A stretch of 44,033 nucleotides of DNA from Christensenellaceae bacterium (GCA_022510815.1 JAFLST010000003.1:89242-133274); one strand, 5' to 3'. Positions 1 to 7,958 are shown, counted from the stretch's first letter. Notes: generated from the letters alone by a model not told the origin. Program-made: numbers and translations.

Positions 1-16
1 GCCGCTTGATATGAGA

Positions 17-358
17 TTATTCGGCGTCGGTGAACAGGCTGTCCTCATCCTCGTCGGTGAACTCGTACTCATCGGCGAAGCGCTCCTTGAAGATCTCGAA
101 GACCTTCATCAGCACGTCCTCGTCCTCCTCGGGCACGAACAGCTCGGTGTCCTCATCCTCGGGGTCTTCCTCCACGCGCAGGATGACGACCTCGTCGTCC
201 GCATCGTCCTGAGGGACCAGCACGACATATTCCTTGTCGCCAACCTCGATGTAATCGGCAATGTCGTAGGCGGCCTCGTTGCCTTCCTCATCGGCCAGAA
301 TGATGGTGCTGTCCAGCTCTTCCTCGTTCATGCCGGGGGTGTTGGGGGTATCAGTCAT
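17..358 (-). CDS. DUF1292 family acidic protein
   Basis: A 113-residue, strongly acidic protein. The core reads TIILADEEGNEAAYDIAD, then KEYVVLVPQDD and DEVVILRVEED, the pattern of the DUF1292 (YrzB-like) family common in Firmicutes; the function of that family is not established. The C-terminal half is almost all Asp and Glu with an ELFVPEEDEDVLMKVFEIF helix. The start at 358 (MTDTPNTPG) is chosen because AAGGAGG lies eight bases upstream; the reading frame stays open further upstream but that part carries no family similarity. It diverges from the hutP-like gene. Cytosolic by composition, with no signal or membrane segment. Confidence 0.85.
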   Translation of the reverse strand: MTDTPNTPGMNEEELDSTIILADEEGNEAAYDIADYIEVGDKEYVVLVPQDDADDEVVILRVEEDPEDEDTELFVPEEDEDVLMKVFEIFKERFADEYEFTDEDEDSLFTDAE

Positions 359-404
359 GGGAAAAATCCTCCTTGCTGCGATTGTTACGGTATTCCGCAG
401 TCCG

Positions 405-433
405 ATTGTACCATAATCTGCGTCCAATGGCAA
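405..433 (-). promoter_or_regulatory. sigma-A promoter for the DUF1292 gene
   Basis: On the minus strand TTGCCA (433-428) and TACAAT (410-405) are separated by 17 bases, pointing at the gene starting at 358. Confidence 0.7.
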
Positions 434-441
434 GCGGCCCC

Positions 442-470
442 TTGCGAGAAAAGCAAAAGCCATGTATAAT
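442..470 (+). promoter_or_regulatory. sigma-A promoter for the hutP-like/cmk operon
   Basis: TTGCGA (442-447), 17-base spacer, TATAAT (465-470). Predicted transcript start is about 25 bases before the ATG at 503. It is divergent from the DUF1292 promoter, with the -35 elements 8 bases apart. Confidence 0.75.
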
Positions 471-502
471 AGGAATAAGACTGTACGAAGGGAAGTGCCG
501 CC

Positions 503-922
503 ATGGAGCATATCATCGGCGACAGCCGCGAGGTTGCCCGGTCAGCCGTCATGCTGGCCATGACCGCGACCCGCGAGGAGGAGGCTGCCCTCAAGGCAGA
601 GCTGCAGGGGCGGGGCATCCACGGCGCGGCGGTGGACTACGGCGGCGAATTCGTTCAGTCCGTGATGAAGATCATCGAGCGCTCCGTCGTTGCGGCGAAG
701 CGGGAGCGGGTGATCGGCGATACCCATCGGGAGGAGGGCGCTGTGGCTGGCGCTGCCCGGGAGGCCGTCTCGCAGGTGTCCGGCAAGGCGCTGGGCCTGA
801 GCGTCGGCGGCAAGATCGGCATCGCGCGCTCCGGCGAGCATGTGGCGGTCGCGGTGTTCTTCGGCGTCGGGCTGGTGCACCTCAATGAGGTGTGCGTCGG
901 TCTGGGGCATCGGGCAATCTGA
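503..922 (+). CDS. HutP family RNA-binding regulator
   Basis: 139 residues resembling the HutP family. In Bacillus subtilis HutP binds L-histidine and Mg2+ and acts as an antiterminator of the histidine-utilisation operon. Seen here: the opening SREVARSAVMLAMTATREEE, the middle THREEGAVAGAAREA, and the glycine-rich C-terminal core GLSVGGKIGIARSGEHVAVA ending in VGLGHRAI, all typical of clostridial HutP-like proteins. The start at 503 has GGGAAG upstream. No hut genes are present; it is followed after 22 bases by cmk and is probably co-transcribed with cmk, plsC and ispH-rpsA. The family assignment is fairly sure, but the ligand and RNA target in this organism are unknown. Confidence 0.8.
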   Translation: MEHIIGDSREVARSAVMLAMTATREEEAALKAELQGRGIHGAAVDYGGEFVQSVMKIIERSVVAAKRERVIGDTHREEGAVAGAAREAVSQVSGKALGLSVGGKIGIARSGEHVAVAVFFGVGLVHLNEVCVGLGHRAI

Positions 923-944
923 ATTACGACAGGAGGAAGAGAAA

Positions 945-1616
945 ATGGCGCTGAACATTGCCATGGACGGCCCGGTTGGCGCGGGCAAATCAACGATTGC
1001 GGACGAGGTCGCGAAGCGGCTGGACCTGATTCATCTGGACACGGGCGCGATGTACCGTGCGGTGGGACTGACGGCGCTGCGGCGGGGCGTTGACATCGCC
1101 GATGAGGAAGCGGTGACGAAGCTCTGCGGGGAGATCACCATGGAAGTGGTCTACGGGCCGCAGGGGCAGCGGATTCTGGTGAATGGCCTTGACATCACTG
1201 GCGGTCTGCATACCGAGGAGGTCAGCATGGCCGCGTCGAAGGTCGCGACTTATGGCGGCGTCCGCAAGGCGATGGTGGCGACGCAGCAGCGCATGGCCGC
1301 GACGACCGACATGCTGCTGGACGGCCGCGATATCGGCACCCGCGTGCTGCCGAACGCTACGGTCAAGATTTTCCTGACTGCCGACGCGCAGGAGCGCGCC
1401 CGCCGCCGCTTCGATCAGCTCAAGCAGAAGGGCATCGAGGCCGATTTCAATGAGGTGCTTGCCGATCTCAAAAAGCGCGACGAGCAGGACATGAACCGTG
1501 CCATCGACCCGCTGAAGGCCGCGCCGGACGCGGTGATCGTGGACTCGACGGGCCTGTCCTTCGAGGAGACGGTAGAGAGCATCGTCGAGCTGGTGAAGGA
1601 GCGCGCTCATGGCTGA
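945..1616 (+). CDS. cmk: (d)CMP kinase
   Basis: Cytidylate kinase, 223 residues, phosphorylates CMP and dCMP to the diphosphates in the cytosol. The P-loop GPVGAGKST is at residues 9-17, followed by the CMP-binding LDTGAMYRAVG. LLDGRDIGTRVLPNA and the Arg-rich lid around ERARRRFDQL are diagnostic. Start at ATG 945 with AGGAGGAAGAG just upstream (931-941); an earlier in-frame GTG region lies inside the hutP-like gene and is rejected. The last 8 bases overlap plsC, indicating translational coupling. The cmk-plsC-ispH-rpsA order is common in Clostridia. Confidence 0.96.
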   Translation: MALNIAMDGPVGAGKSTIADEVAKRLDLIHLDTGAMYRAVGLTALRRGVDIADEEAVTKLCGEITMEVVYGPQGQRILVNGLDITGGLHTEEVSMAASKVATYGGVRKAMVATQQRMAATTDMLLDGRDIGTRVLPNATVKIFLTADAQERARRRFDQLKQKGIEADFNEVLADLKKRDEQDMNRAIDPLKAAPDAVIVDSTGLSFEETVESIVELVKERAHG

Positions 1617-2250
1617 AGGGAATAAGGACGCCGACAAGCGGTCGCTGCTCTATGAAATCTGCCGGAGGATTGTCTGGCTGCTGTTTCATACCCTGCTGCC
1701 GGTGCGCTACGATCATCCCGAGCGCCTGCAGGGCGACGCGCCGTTCATCCTGATCGGCAACCATCTGTCCCTGCTGGACCCGGTTGTCGCCGCGCTGGCG
1801 GTGCCGAGGTATCAGGTGCACTTTCTGGCAAAGAAGGAGCTGGCGAAGGTGGCTCCCTTCCGCTGGTTCCTGCGCAAGATCCACACCATCTTTGTCGACA
1901 GGCACAACAGCGACATGGAAGCCATGCGGGCCTGCATGAAGGTGACCCGCAATGGCGGCGTGCTGGGTATCTTCCCGGAGGGCACACGGCATCATCAGGG
2001 CCTGATGGAGGAGCTGGAGTCCGGCGTGGCGCTGATGGCGCTGCGCAGCGGCGTGCCGCTGATTCCGGTGTACATTCCGGGCAAGCTCCGCCTGTTCAGG
2101 CCGCTGAACGTGATGATCGGCGAGCCGATCCCCATGGACGACCTGCGAGCGGAGGGCGTCAATGCCCAGACTTGCCAGCAGCTGCTGGCGAGAATCACCG
2201 AAACCTACGCGCAGATGGACGAAGCGAAGAAAAAGATTAAAAAAGCGTGA
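1609..2250 (+). CDS. plsC: 1-acyl-sn-glycerol-3-phosphate acyltransferase
   Basis: 213 residues of the PlsC/LPLAT family, which acylates lysophosphatidic acid to phosphatidic acid at the inner face of the membrane. The catalytic H-x4-D motif is NHLSLLD at residues 51-57 and the substrate-binding FPEGTR is at 122-127; VPLIPVYIPG follows as block IV. A hydrophobic N-terminal helix (IVWLLFHTLL) probably anchors it. The start overlaps the end of cmk by 8 bases. The tail KKKIKKA is very basic. Confidence 0.94.
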   Translation: MAEGNKDADKRSLLYEICRRIVWLLFHTLLPVRYDHPERLQGDAPFILIGNHLSLLDPVVAALAVPRYQVHFLAKKELAKVAPFRWFLRKIHTIFVDRHNSDMEAMRACMKVTRNGGVLGIFPEGTRHHQGLMEELESGVALMALRSGVPLIPVYIPGKLRLFRPLNVMIGEPIPMDDLRAEGVNAQTCQQLLARITETYAQMDEAKKKIKKA

Positions 2251-2331
2251 GTTTTTTTTCGGCGTTAGCAGGAATTGGCGCTTGTCCATCGAACAGTAAT
2301 GAAATAGAGCATTTTGCGAGAGGATGCTGGC

Positions 2332-4359
2332 ATGCCGATCAGGGTCGCGGATCATGCAGGATTCTGCATGGGTGTGAAGCGGGCGGTTGAAGCGGCGGAA
2401 AAGGTCGCGGCAAGCGGCGTTCCGTCCTGCACGCTGGGGGAGCTGATCCATAACCCGCAGGTGGTGGAATCGCTCCGGGAGCGTGGGCTTCCGCCTGTCG
2501 CGTCCATTGAGGAAGCGGCCGGCCGTCAGGTGCTGATCCGCAGTCACGGCGTCGCGCCGGAGGTCATTGAAGGCCTGCAGGCTGCGGGCAGTGAGGTGCT
2601 TGACTTGACCTGCCCCTTTGTGGCGAAGCTGCACCGCATCGTCGCGGAGGAATCGGCACCGGAGATTCCGGTGATTCTGGTGGGGGAGCGGGAGCATCCT
2701 GAGGTGCGCGGCACGGCGGCAAGGGCGAAGGGCCCGGTGCATGTTGTGGTGTCGCCGGAGGAGGCAGCAGTCCTGCCGGAGATGGAGCGCGCGGTCGTCG
2801 CGGCCCAGACCACCTATCCGCCGGATCGGTGGGAAGCGGTGATCAGGGCGCTCCGGGGACGCGTGCGGTCGCTCAGCGAACACTGCACCATCTGCAGCGC
2901 CACCGAAATCCGCCAGAAGGAAGCCAGAGCGCTGGCAGCCGAGGCGGACGCGATGATCGTCGTCGGCGGACGCAACAGCGCCAACACACGCAAGCTCTAT
3001 GCGGCCTGCCTCGAGCTGTGCCCGCAGACCATTCTGGTAGAGAGCGCGGCGGAGATTCCGCCAGCCTTTGCAAATACAGGTGTCTCATTCATAGGAATAA
3101 CTGCAGGCGCGTCGACACCGGCGTCTGCATTAGAGGAGGTAGTTCTGACCATGACCGACATCAACAACCAGGTACCGACTTCCGACGCTGCCGACTTTAC
3201 GATGGATGCCGTTGCGGCTTCCATGGTGCGCATTCGCCCCGGCACGGTGGTCAACGGCACGGTGGTGCAGATCACGGACGACGAAGTGTTCGTGAACTTC
3301 GGCTACAAGTCCGAGGGCATCATCAAGCGCTCTGAACTGACCCAGGGCGACGTCAAGGAAAACGACGCGATCGAGGCAGAGGTCGTGAAGGTCAACGATG
3401 GCGAGGGCAACGTGGTGCTGTCTCAGCGCAACATCGTCAATCGCAAGGCCTGGGAAGCGCTCATGGTCAGGTATGAGGCTTCCGAGTATGTCAACGGCAT
3501 CGGCAAGGAGGCTGTCAAGGGCGGCCTGATCGCCGACGTCGAGGGCGTGCGTGCCTTCGTGCCCGCTTCCCATCTCTCTCCCCGCTACGTCGAGAAGATC
3601 GGCGACTTCGTGGGCAAGGAGATGAAGCTGAAGATCATCGAGGTCGATCAGCAGAAGAAGCGCATCGTTGCTTCCCGCAAGGCCGTCATGGCTGAGGAAG
3701 CCGCTGCCAAGAAGAAGGAAGCTTGGGATCGCCTTGAAGAGGGCGTCATCATCCACGGCATTGTCCGTCGGCTGACCGACTTCGGCGCGTTCGTCGATGT
3801 GGGCGGCGTGGACGGCCTGATCCACATCACCGACCTGTCTTGGGGCCGCGTGAAGCATCCTTCCGAGGTCGTCAAGCCCAATCAGGAGATCGACGTCAAG
3901 GTCAAGAGCCTTGATCGTGAGCGCGAGCGCATCGCGCTGGACTACAAGTCCCTGCAGCCCCGTCCGTGGGACAACGCCTCCGAGAAGTATCCCGAGGGCT
4001 CCATCGTCGAGGGCAAGGTCGTCCGCATCACCGACTTCGGCGCGTTCGTCGAGCTGCAGCCCGGTCTGGACGGTCTGGTGCACATCTCCCAGTGCGCGCT
4101 GAACCACGTCGCCAAGGTGGAAGACGCGGTTCAGGTGGGCGAGATCGTCCGGGTGAAGGTGCTCAAGGTGGATACCGAGGCCAAGCGCATCTCCCTGTCC
4201 ATCAAGCAGGTGCTGGAAGACGAGGCCTTTGGTGACGATGTGGCTGAGCCCGAGTTCGAGCTTGTCAACCCCGAGGAGGTCGGCGCTGAGGAGGCTGCCG
4301 CTCTCGAGGCTGAAGAGGCTGCCGAGGCTCCCGCCGCTGAGGAAGCTCCCGAGGCGTAA
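2332..4359 (+). CDS. ispH: IspH-ribosomal protein S1 fusion (HMBPP reductase / 30S protein S1)
   Basis: 675 residues in one frame. Residues 1-265 are 4-hydroxy-3-methylbut-2-enyl diphosphate reductase, the last MEP-pathway step: cluster cysteines C12 (GFCMGVKRAV), C94 (LTCPFV) and C185 or C188 (EHCTICSATEIRQ), with HNPQVVESL, IRSHGV, EHPEVRGT, GGRNSANT and TAGASTP. Residues about 300-632 hold four S1 RNA-binding repeats, the last two with classic TDFGAFV and GLIHITDL/GLVHISQC cores, then an Ala/Glu-rich acidic tail. ATG 2332 has GAGAGG eight bases upstream; an earlier TTG at 2314 is less likely. The fusion is known in Clostridia. An internal ATG at 3151, preceded by GAGGAGGT, could start S1 alone (402 residues). 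Confidence 0.94.
   Translation: MPIRVADHAGFCMGVKRAVEAAEKVAASGVPSCTLGELIHNPQVVESLRERGLPPVASIEEAAGRQVLIRSHGVAPEVIEGLQAAGSEVLDLTCPFVAKLHRIVAEESAPEIPVILVGEREHPEVRGTAARAKGPVHVVVSPEEAAVLPEMERAVVAAQTTYPPDRWEAVIRALRGRVRSLSEHCTICSATEIRQKEARALAAEADAMIVVGGRNSANTRKLYAACLELCPQTILVESAAEIPPAFANTGVSFIGITAGASTPASALEEVVLTMTDINNQVPTSDAADFTMDAVAASMVRIRPGTVVNGTVVQITDDEVFVNFGYKSEGIIKRSELTQGDVKENDAIEAEVVKVNDGEGNVVLSQRNIVNRKAWEALMVRYEASEYVNGIGKEAVKGGLIADVEGVRAFVPASHLSPRYVEKIGDFVGKEMKLKIIEVDQQKKRIVASRKAVMAEEAAAKKKEAWDRLEEGVIIHGIVRRLTDFGAFVDVGGVDGLIHITDLSWGRVKHPSEVVKPNQEIDVKVKSLDRERERIALDYKSLQPRPWDNASEKYPEGSIVEGKVVRITDFGAFVELQPGLDGLVHISQCALNHVAKVEDAVQVGEIVRVKVLKVDTEAKRISLSIKQVLEDEAFGDDVAEPEFELVNPEEVGAEEAAALEAEEAAEAPAAEEAPEA
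3134..3153 (+). promoter_or_regulatory. internal ribosome binding site for free S1
   Basis: AGGAGGT at 3134-3140, ten bases before an in-frame ATG (3151-3153), sits exactly at the linker between the IspH and S1 parts. It is as good as any start signal in the window, so a separate 402-residue S1 protein may be made from the fused gene. Confidence 0.6.
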
Positions 4360-4375
4360 TTCATCGAAGCTCTGT

Positions 4376-4409
4376 CAGGAGGTAAGCATGCGCTTGCCTC
4401 CTGTTTTTT
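4376..4409 (+). terminator. intrinsic terminator after ispH-rpsA
   Basis: 12-bp stem CAGGAGGTAAGC (4376-4387) with GCTTGCCTCCTG (4392-4403, one G-U pair), loop of four, then six T. It ends the operon that begins with the hutP-like gene. Confidence 0.9.
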
Positions 4410-4437
4410 CGCAGACAGCGCAAAGGAAAGATGCAAG

Positions 4438-4866
4438 ATGATTCGCTATGGAACGGCTGACGACAGGGAACGTCTACTGTGTATCCGTCCGCAGGCAGCG
4501 GGGCTTTTGTCCGACGGCGAAGGAAGCTACCTGCTGGTTGCGGAGGAAGCGGGCAAGCTGCTGGGATGCGCAGCTGTTTTCCGTCGGGAGATTCCCGCGC
4601 CTGTCGCGAAGGAAGAGGCGTTCATCAATCTGAGTGACGTCTTTGAGGAAGCCAATTGGCGCCGCGGAATTGGAACGTCGCTTGTGCAGGAGGTCCTCGC
4701 GGCGGAACGGGAACGGTGAACCTATCAGGTGCGTGCCTATTGCGAGATCAGCAATGGGGCGTCCCACCGGCTCTGGGCGAAGAACGGCTTCGGCATCGCG
4801 CCGGTGAAGATCGGGGAATGCGTCGTTGGCTCTTATGTCACCTACGTCCTTGACAGTGAACGATGA
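4438..4866 (+). pseudogene. GNAT-type acetyltransferase interrupted by an in-frame TGA
   Basis: The frame from ATG 4438 (AAGGAAAG upstream) encodes an acetyl-CoA-dependent N-acetyltransferase: MIRYGTADD strand, YLLVAEEAGKLLGCAAVF, then the acetyl-CoA motif EANWRRGIGTSLVQEVL. A TGA at 4717-4719 ends the product at 93 residues. In the same frame the sequence continues without another stop to 4866 with TYQVRAYCEISN, GASHRLWAKNGF and VGSYVTYVL, which is exactly the missing GNAT C-terminal half (RAYCEISNGASHRLWAKNGF resembles the usual N-x2-A-x2-L/F-Y-x-K-x-GF motif). One base change (for example GGA to TGA) explains the break. Other genes here use TGA as a normal stop, so recoding is unlikely. 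It could also be a sequencing error. Confidence 0.75.
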
Positions 4867-4879
4867 AGGAGGTCTTCGG

Positions 4880-5506
4880 ATGTCCCGGTGCATCATCATC
4901 GCGCCGCTGTATCGCGGCGAGGAGAGGGAATGGCTGACGCCTCAGGAGGGCGACCTGCTGATGTGTGCCGATGCGGGCTGGAGTGCCGCCGTCCGGCATG
5001 GGCTGAAGCCGTCGCTGGTCATCGGTGATTTTGACTCCATGCCCGAGCCGGAAGCGCCGGAGGCCGAGGTGATTCGCCTCCCGGTGCATAAGGACGACAC
5101 GGACATGGTGGCCTGCCTGCGGGAAGGCCGTCAGCGCGGCTATCGCTCCTTCATCATGGCCGGATGCCTCGGTGGGCGGTTCGACCACACCATCAGCAAT
5201 CTGCAATGCCTCTACGACTGTGCCCTGCGCGGTGAAACGGCGTGGATGTGCGACGGGCAGAACCGCGTGACCGTGCTGCTCCCGGGACGTTATCAGCTGC
5301 CTGCCCTGCCGGGAAGGAAGCTGTCGCTGCTGGCTTTTTCGACGGAGGCGCGGGGCGTGACGCTCACCGGCACCGAGTGGCCGCTGGACGGTGCGACGCT
5401 CTCGGCTCGCTGGCCGCTGGGCTGCAGCAACGAGTTCCGGGCGGAGACAGCCGACCTGTCCTTCACCGAAGGGGCGCTCATTGTGGCGTATTGTGAAGAT
5501 TTGTGA
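4880..5506 (+). CDS. thiN: thiamine pyrophosphokinase
   Basis: 208 residues; transfers pyrophosphate from ATP to thiamine to make thiamine diphosphate. Family motifs in order: CADAGW (29-34), LVIGDFDSMP (about 47-56), the substrate loop HKDDTDM, and GGRFDHTISNLQCL. The C-terminal half is the beta-rich thiamin-binding domain (LSLLAFSTEARGVTLTG, GCSNEF). Start ATG 4880 has AAGGAGG seven bases upstream (4866-4872), overlapping the stop of the GNAT frame, so the two are probably co-transcribed. No TPP riboswitch is seen upstream. Confidence 0.93.
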   Translation: MSRCIIIAPLYRGEEREWLTPQEGDLLMCADAGWSAAVRHGLKPSLVIGDFDSMPEPEAPEAEVIRLPVHKDDTDMVACLREGRQRGYRSFIMAGCLGGRFDHTISNLQCLYDCALRGETAWMCDGQNRVTVLLPGRYQLPALPGRKLSLLAFSTEARGVTLTGTEWPLDGATLSARWPLGCSNEFRAETADLSFTEGALIVAYCEDL

Positions 5507-5550
5507 TTCGTGACAAATTGACAAAATCTTTGTGAAATGAAATGCACCCC

Positions 5551-5579
5551 TTGAGCAGCGGGAACAATCATGATACAAT
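5551..5579 (+). promoter_or_regulatory. sigma-A promoter for purC
   Basis: TTGAGC (5551-5556), 17-base spacer, TACAAT (5574-5579) with a TGa extended -10. It lies 38 bases before the purC ATG. Confidence 0.75.
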
Positions 5580-5616
5580 AGCATATCATGACCTGCAAGC
5601 AAGGAGGCGTGCTGGT

Positions 5617-6333
5617 ATGGCCGAGGCGGGCATGCTGCTGACGGAAGGTAAGGGCAAGCGCCTGTATGCCACCGATGATCCCGAGACTGCAATCGTGTAT
5701 TTCAAGGACGAAGCGATGGCGTTTCATGGGCTCAAGCGGGGCCGGATTCTGGGCAAGGGCGAGGTCAACAACGCGGTTTGCGGGCACATCTACGCGATGC
5801 TGGAGCGCCACGGCGTGAAGACGCATTTCCTCAAGCAGCTCGACGGTCGGCAGAGCCTTGTCAAGCGCGTGGAGATCATTCCCGTGTGCGTCAAGGTGCG
5901 CAACCGCGTGGCGGGCGGACTGGCCCAGCGCATCAACCTGCCCACTGGCATGCGGCTGAACCCGACGGTCATCGAGTTCTGCCTCAAGAGTGAGGAGCTG
6001 GAGGATCCGCTGGTTAACTTCACGCATATCCGCGCGCTGGGACTGGCGACGGCGGAGGAGCTGGAATTCATCAGCCAAACGGCTGCGCGGGTCAACGGCA
6101 TCCTGACGGACTTCCTCGCGGAGATCGGCATTGAGCTGATCGACTTCAAGATGGAGTTTGGACGCTATCATGGCGAGATCGTGGTGGCCGACGAGATTTC
6201 TCCCGATACGGCCCGCTTCTGGGACGCCCGCACCCACGAGCCCCTCGACATTGACCGCTTCCGTCGCGATCTGGGCAATGTGGAACAGGCCTATCAGGAG
6301 GTTCTGCACCGCATGATGGGCATGGATGAATAA
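5617..6333 (+). CDS. purC: SAICAR synthase (phosphoribosylaminoimidazole-succinocarboxamide synthase)
   Basis: 238 residues, full length for bacterial PurC, joining aspartate to CAIR in purine synthesis. Seen: N-terminal LLTEGKGKRLYATDD (ATP-binding), VEIIPVCVKVRNRVAGG, and DEISPDTARFWD near the C-terminus. ATG 5617 is preceded by AAGGAGG (5601-5607); upstream open frame to 5542 contains the promoter and is not coding. The gene stands alone between its own promoter and a terminator; no other pur genes are in the window. Confidence 0.95.
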   Translation: MAEAGMLLTEGKGKRLYATDDPETAIVYFKDEAMAFHGLKRGRILGKGEVNNAVCGHIYAMLERHGVKTHFLKQLDGRQSLVKRVEIIPVCVKVRNRVAGGLAQRINLPTGMRLNPTVIEFCLKSEELEDPLVNFTHIRALGLATAEELEFISQTAARVNGILTDFLAEIGIELIDFKMEFGRYHGEIVVADEISPDTARFWDARTHEPLDIDRFRRDLGNVEQAYQEVLHRMMGMDE

Positions 6334-6342
6334 ATCAGGTGT

Positions 6343-6375
6343 GCCGGCGGCAGAGATGCTGTCGGCTGTTTCTTT
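6343..6375 (+). terminator. intrinsic terminator after purC
   Basis: 9-bp stem GCCGGCGGC (6343-6351) with GCTGTCGGC (6358-6366; two G-U pairs), six-base loop, then TGTTTCTTT. Confidence 0.7.
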
Positions 6376-6449
6376 GCCTGTCAGCAGGGGATTTATCCAT
6401 GCTTTTGACGGAAAGTTCCAGTTTTTTCGAGTGTTGCGGGCTGTTCGGC

Positions 6450-6478
6450 TTGCATAAGCAGGAAAAGTATGCTACAAT
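6450..6478 (+). promoter_or_regulatory. sigma-A promoter for tig
   Basis: TTGCAT (6450-6455), 17-base spacer, TACAAT (6473-6478) with TGc extended -10; leader of about 65 bases to the tig ATG. Confidence 0.75.
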
Positions 6479-6550
6479 GGCTTCGTGTGCCTGAGGCGCA
6501 GGCATTGACCGGGCATTGTCCCGATGAGATCGCAGGAGGGAATTCATCCG

Positions 6551-7873
6551 ATGAGTCACACCTATGAGAAGATTTCCAGCAATCAGGCCAAGCTGAGCTT
6601 TACCATCCCCGCGGAGGAGTTTGACGCCGCGATGCACAAGGCGTTCCTCAAGAACCGCAATCGCATCTCCATCCCCGGCTTCCGCAAGGGCAAGGCCCCC
6701 CGCAAGATGATCGAGACCATGTACGGCGAGGCCATCTTCTATGATGACGCGCTGGAGGCCATCTTCCCGGACGCCTACGAGGCGGCCATCAAGGAGTTCG
6801 ACCTCAAGCCCGTCGACCGTCCTGAGGTCAACGTGGACGAGATCGGCAGCGGCATCGACCTCAAGTTCACCGCGGTGGTTTATGTGCGTCCGGACGTGGA
6901 GCTGGGCGAGTACAAGGGCCTGACCGTCGAAGTCGCCCCGAAGCATGAGGTGACTGAGGACGAGATCAACGCCCGCATCGCGCAGGATCAGCAGAAGGGC
7001 GCCCGCACCGAGGACGTCACCGACCGCGAAGTGCAGGATGGCGACATCGTGAACCTCGACTATGCTGGCTCCGTGGATGGCGTGGCCTTTGAGGGCGGCA
7101 CGGCGCAGGGCCAGACCCTGACCATCGGCAGCCATCAGTTCATCCCCGGCTTTGAGGAGCAGATGGTCGGCATGGCTATCGGCGAGGAGAAGGATCTGAA
7201 CGTGACCTTCCCCGAACAGTATCATGCTGAGAACCTCGCGGGCAAGGCTGCGGTGTTCCATGTGAAGGTCAATGGCATCACCCACACCGAGCTGCCCGAG
7301 CTGGATGATGATTTCGCGCAGGACAACGGCTTCGACGACTATGCCGCCTACAAGGAGAGCATCGTCAAGGAGCTGACCGACCGCGCGCAGCAGAACTATG
7401 ACGTGACCGTTGAGAACGCGCTGGTGGAAAAGGCTGTCGACAACGCCATCATCGAGGTTCCCGAGGCCATGATCGAGGAGCAGGCGGGCTACATCCTCCG
7501 CGAGATGGAGATGCGGATGATGTACCAGGGCCTGCGCATGGCGGACTTCCTCAAGTACACCAACCAGACCCGTGAGCAGCTCGCCCAGAGCTACCATGGC
7601 GAGGCCGAGCGCCGTGTCCGCACCGAGCTGGCGCTGGAGGCCATCCGCAAGGCGGAGAACCTTGAGCCCACCGAGGAGGAGGTTCAGGCTCAGATCGCTG
7701 ATCAGGCGGCTCGCTCCGGTCAGGAAGTGGAGGCTTTTGAGAAGAGCCTCACCGATGAGCAGCGCGGCTATCTGGCCGACACCGCGGCGATTCAGAAGGT
7801 GGTCGACCTGCTGAAGAAGGACGCCAAGGTGGTCGAAAAGGCTCCGGAAGCCGACAAGGCCGACGCGGAGTAA
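6551..7873 (+). CDS. tig: trigger factor, ribosome-associated chaperone and prolyl isomerase
   Basis: 440 residues. The N-terminal ribosome-docking domain carries the signature GFRKGKAPRKMIE (near residues 40-52), which contacts L23 at the exit tunnel. The middle FKBP-type domain (DGDIVNLDYAGSVDG ... HQFIPGFEEQMVGM) follows at roughly 160-245, and the rest is the helical substrate-binding C-domain. ATG 6551 has AGGAGGG upstream (6534-6540). It lies directly upstream of clpP-clpX, a frequent order in bacteria. Its own promoter is clear. Confidence 0.96.
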   Translation: MSHTYEKISSNQAKLSFTIPAEEFDAAMHKAFLKNRNRISIPGFRKGKAPRKMIETMYGEAIFYDDALEAIFPDAYEAAIKEFDLKPVDRPEVNVDEIGSGIDLKFTAVVYVRPDVELGEYKGLTVEVAPKHEVTEDEINARIAQDQQKGARTEDVTDREVQDGDIVNLDYAGSVDGVAFEGGTAQGQTLTIGSHQFIPGFEEQMVGMAIGEEKDLNVTFPEQYHAENLAGKAAVFHVKVNGITHTELPELDDDFAQDNGFDDYAAYKESIVKELTDRAQQNYDVTVENALVEKAVDNAIIEVPEAMIEEQAGYILREMEMRMMYQGLRMADFLKYTNQTREQLAQSYHGEAERRVRTELALEAIRKAENLEPTEEEVQAQIADQAARSGQEVEAFEKSLTDEQRGYLADTAAIQKVVDLLKKDAKVVEKAPEADKADAE

Positions 7874-7901
7874 CAGCCCGGTTGTGAAACAGCTTTGAGG
7901 A

Positions 7902-7958
7902 GACGCGGGAGACGCCGAACAGTCCGGGCATCACTGGGCTGCGGCATGCTCTCGCGTC
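7902..7958 (+). other. long imperfect hairpin between tig and clpP
   Basis: Nested complementary arms: GACGCGGGAG (7902-7911) with CTCTCGCGTC (7949-7958), GCCG (7914-7917) with CGGC (7942-7945), and CAGTCC (7920-7925) with GGGCTG (7936-7941), giving about 20 pairs interrupted by small internal loops. The 3' flank is CCTTGTGC rather than a T run, although six T follow at 7973-7978. It could be a poor tig terminator, a processing site or a leader element for clpP. Confidence 0.6.

Noticed and set aside
1468-2883. A 471-codon frame opposite cmk, plsC and ispH
   Set aside because: It runs across three well-supported genes and has no family features; a shadow of codon bias.
4717-4719. UGA recoded as glycine, tryptophan or selenocysteine
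   Set aside because: TGA ends several intact genes here (plsC, clpX, infC-operon rplT, icd-side genes), and no SECIS-like hairpin was seen directly after it. A nonsense mutation is simpler.
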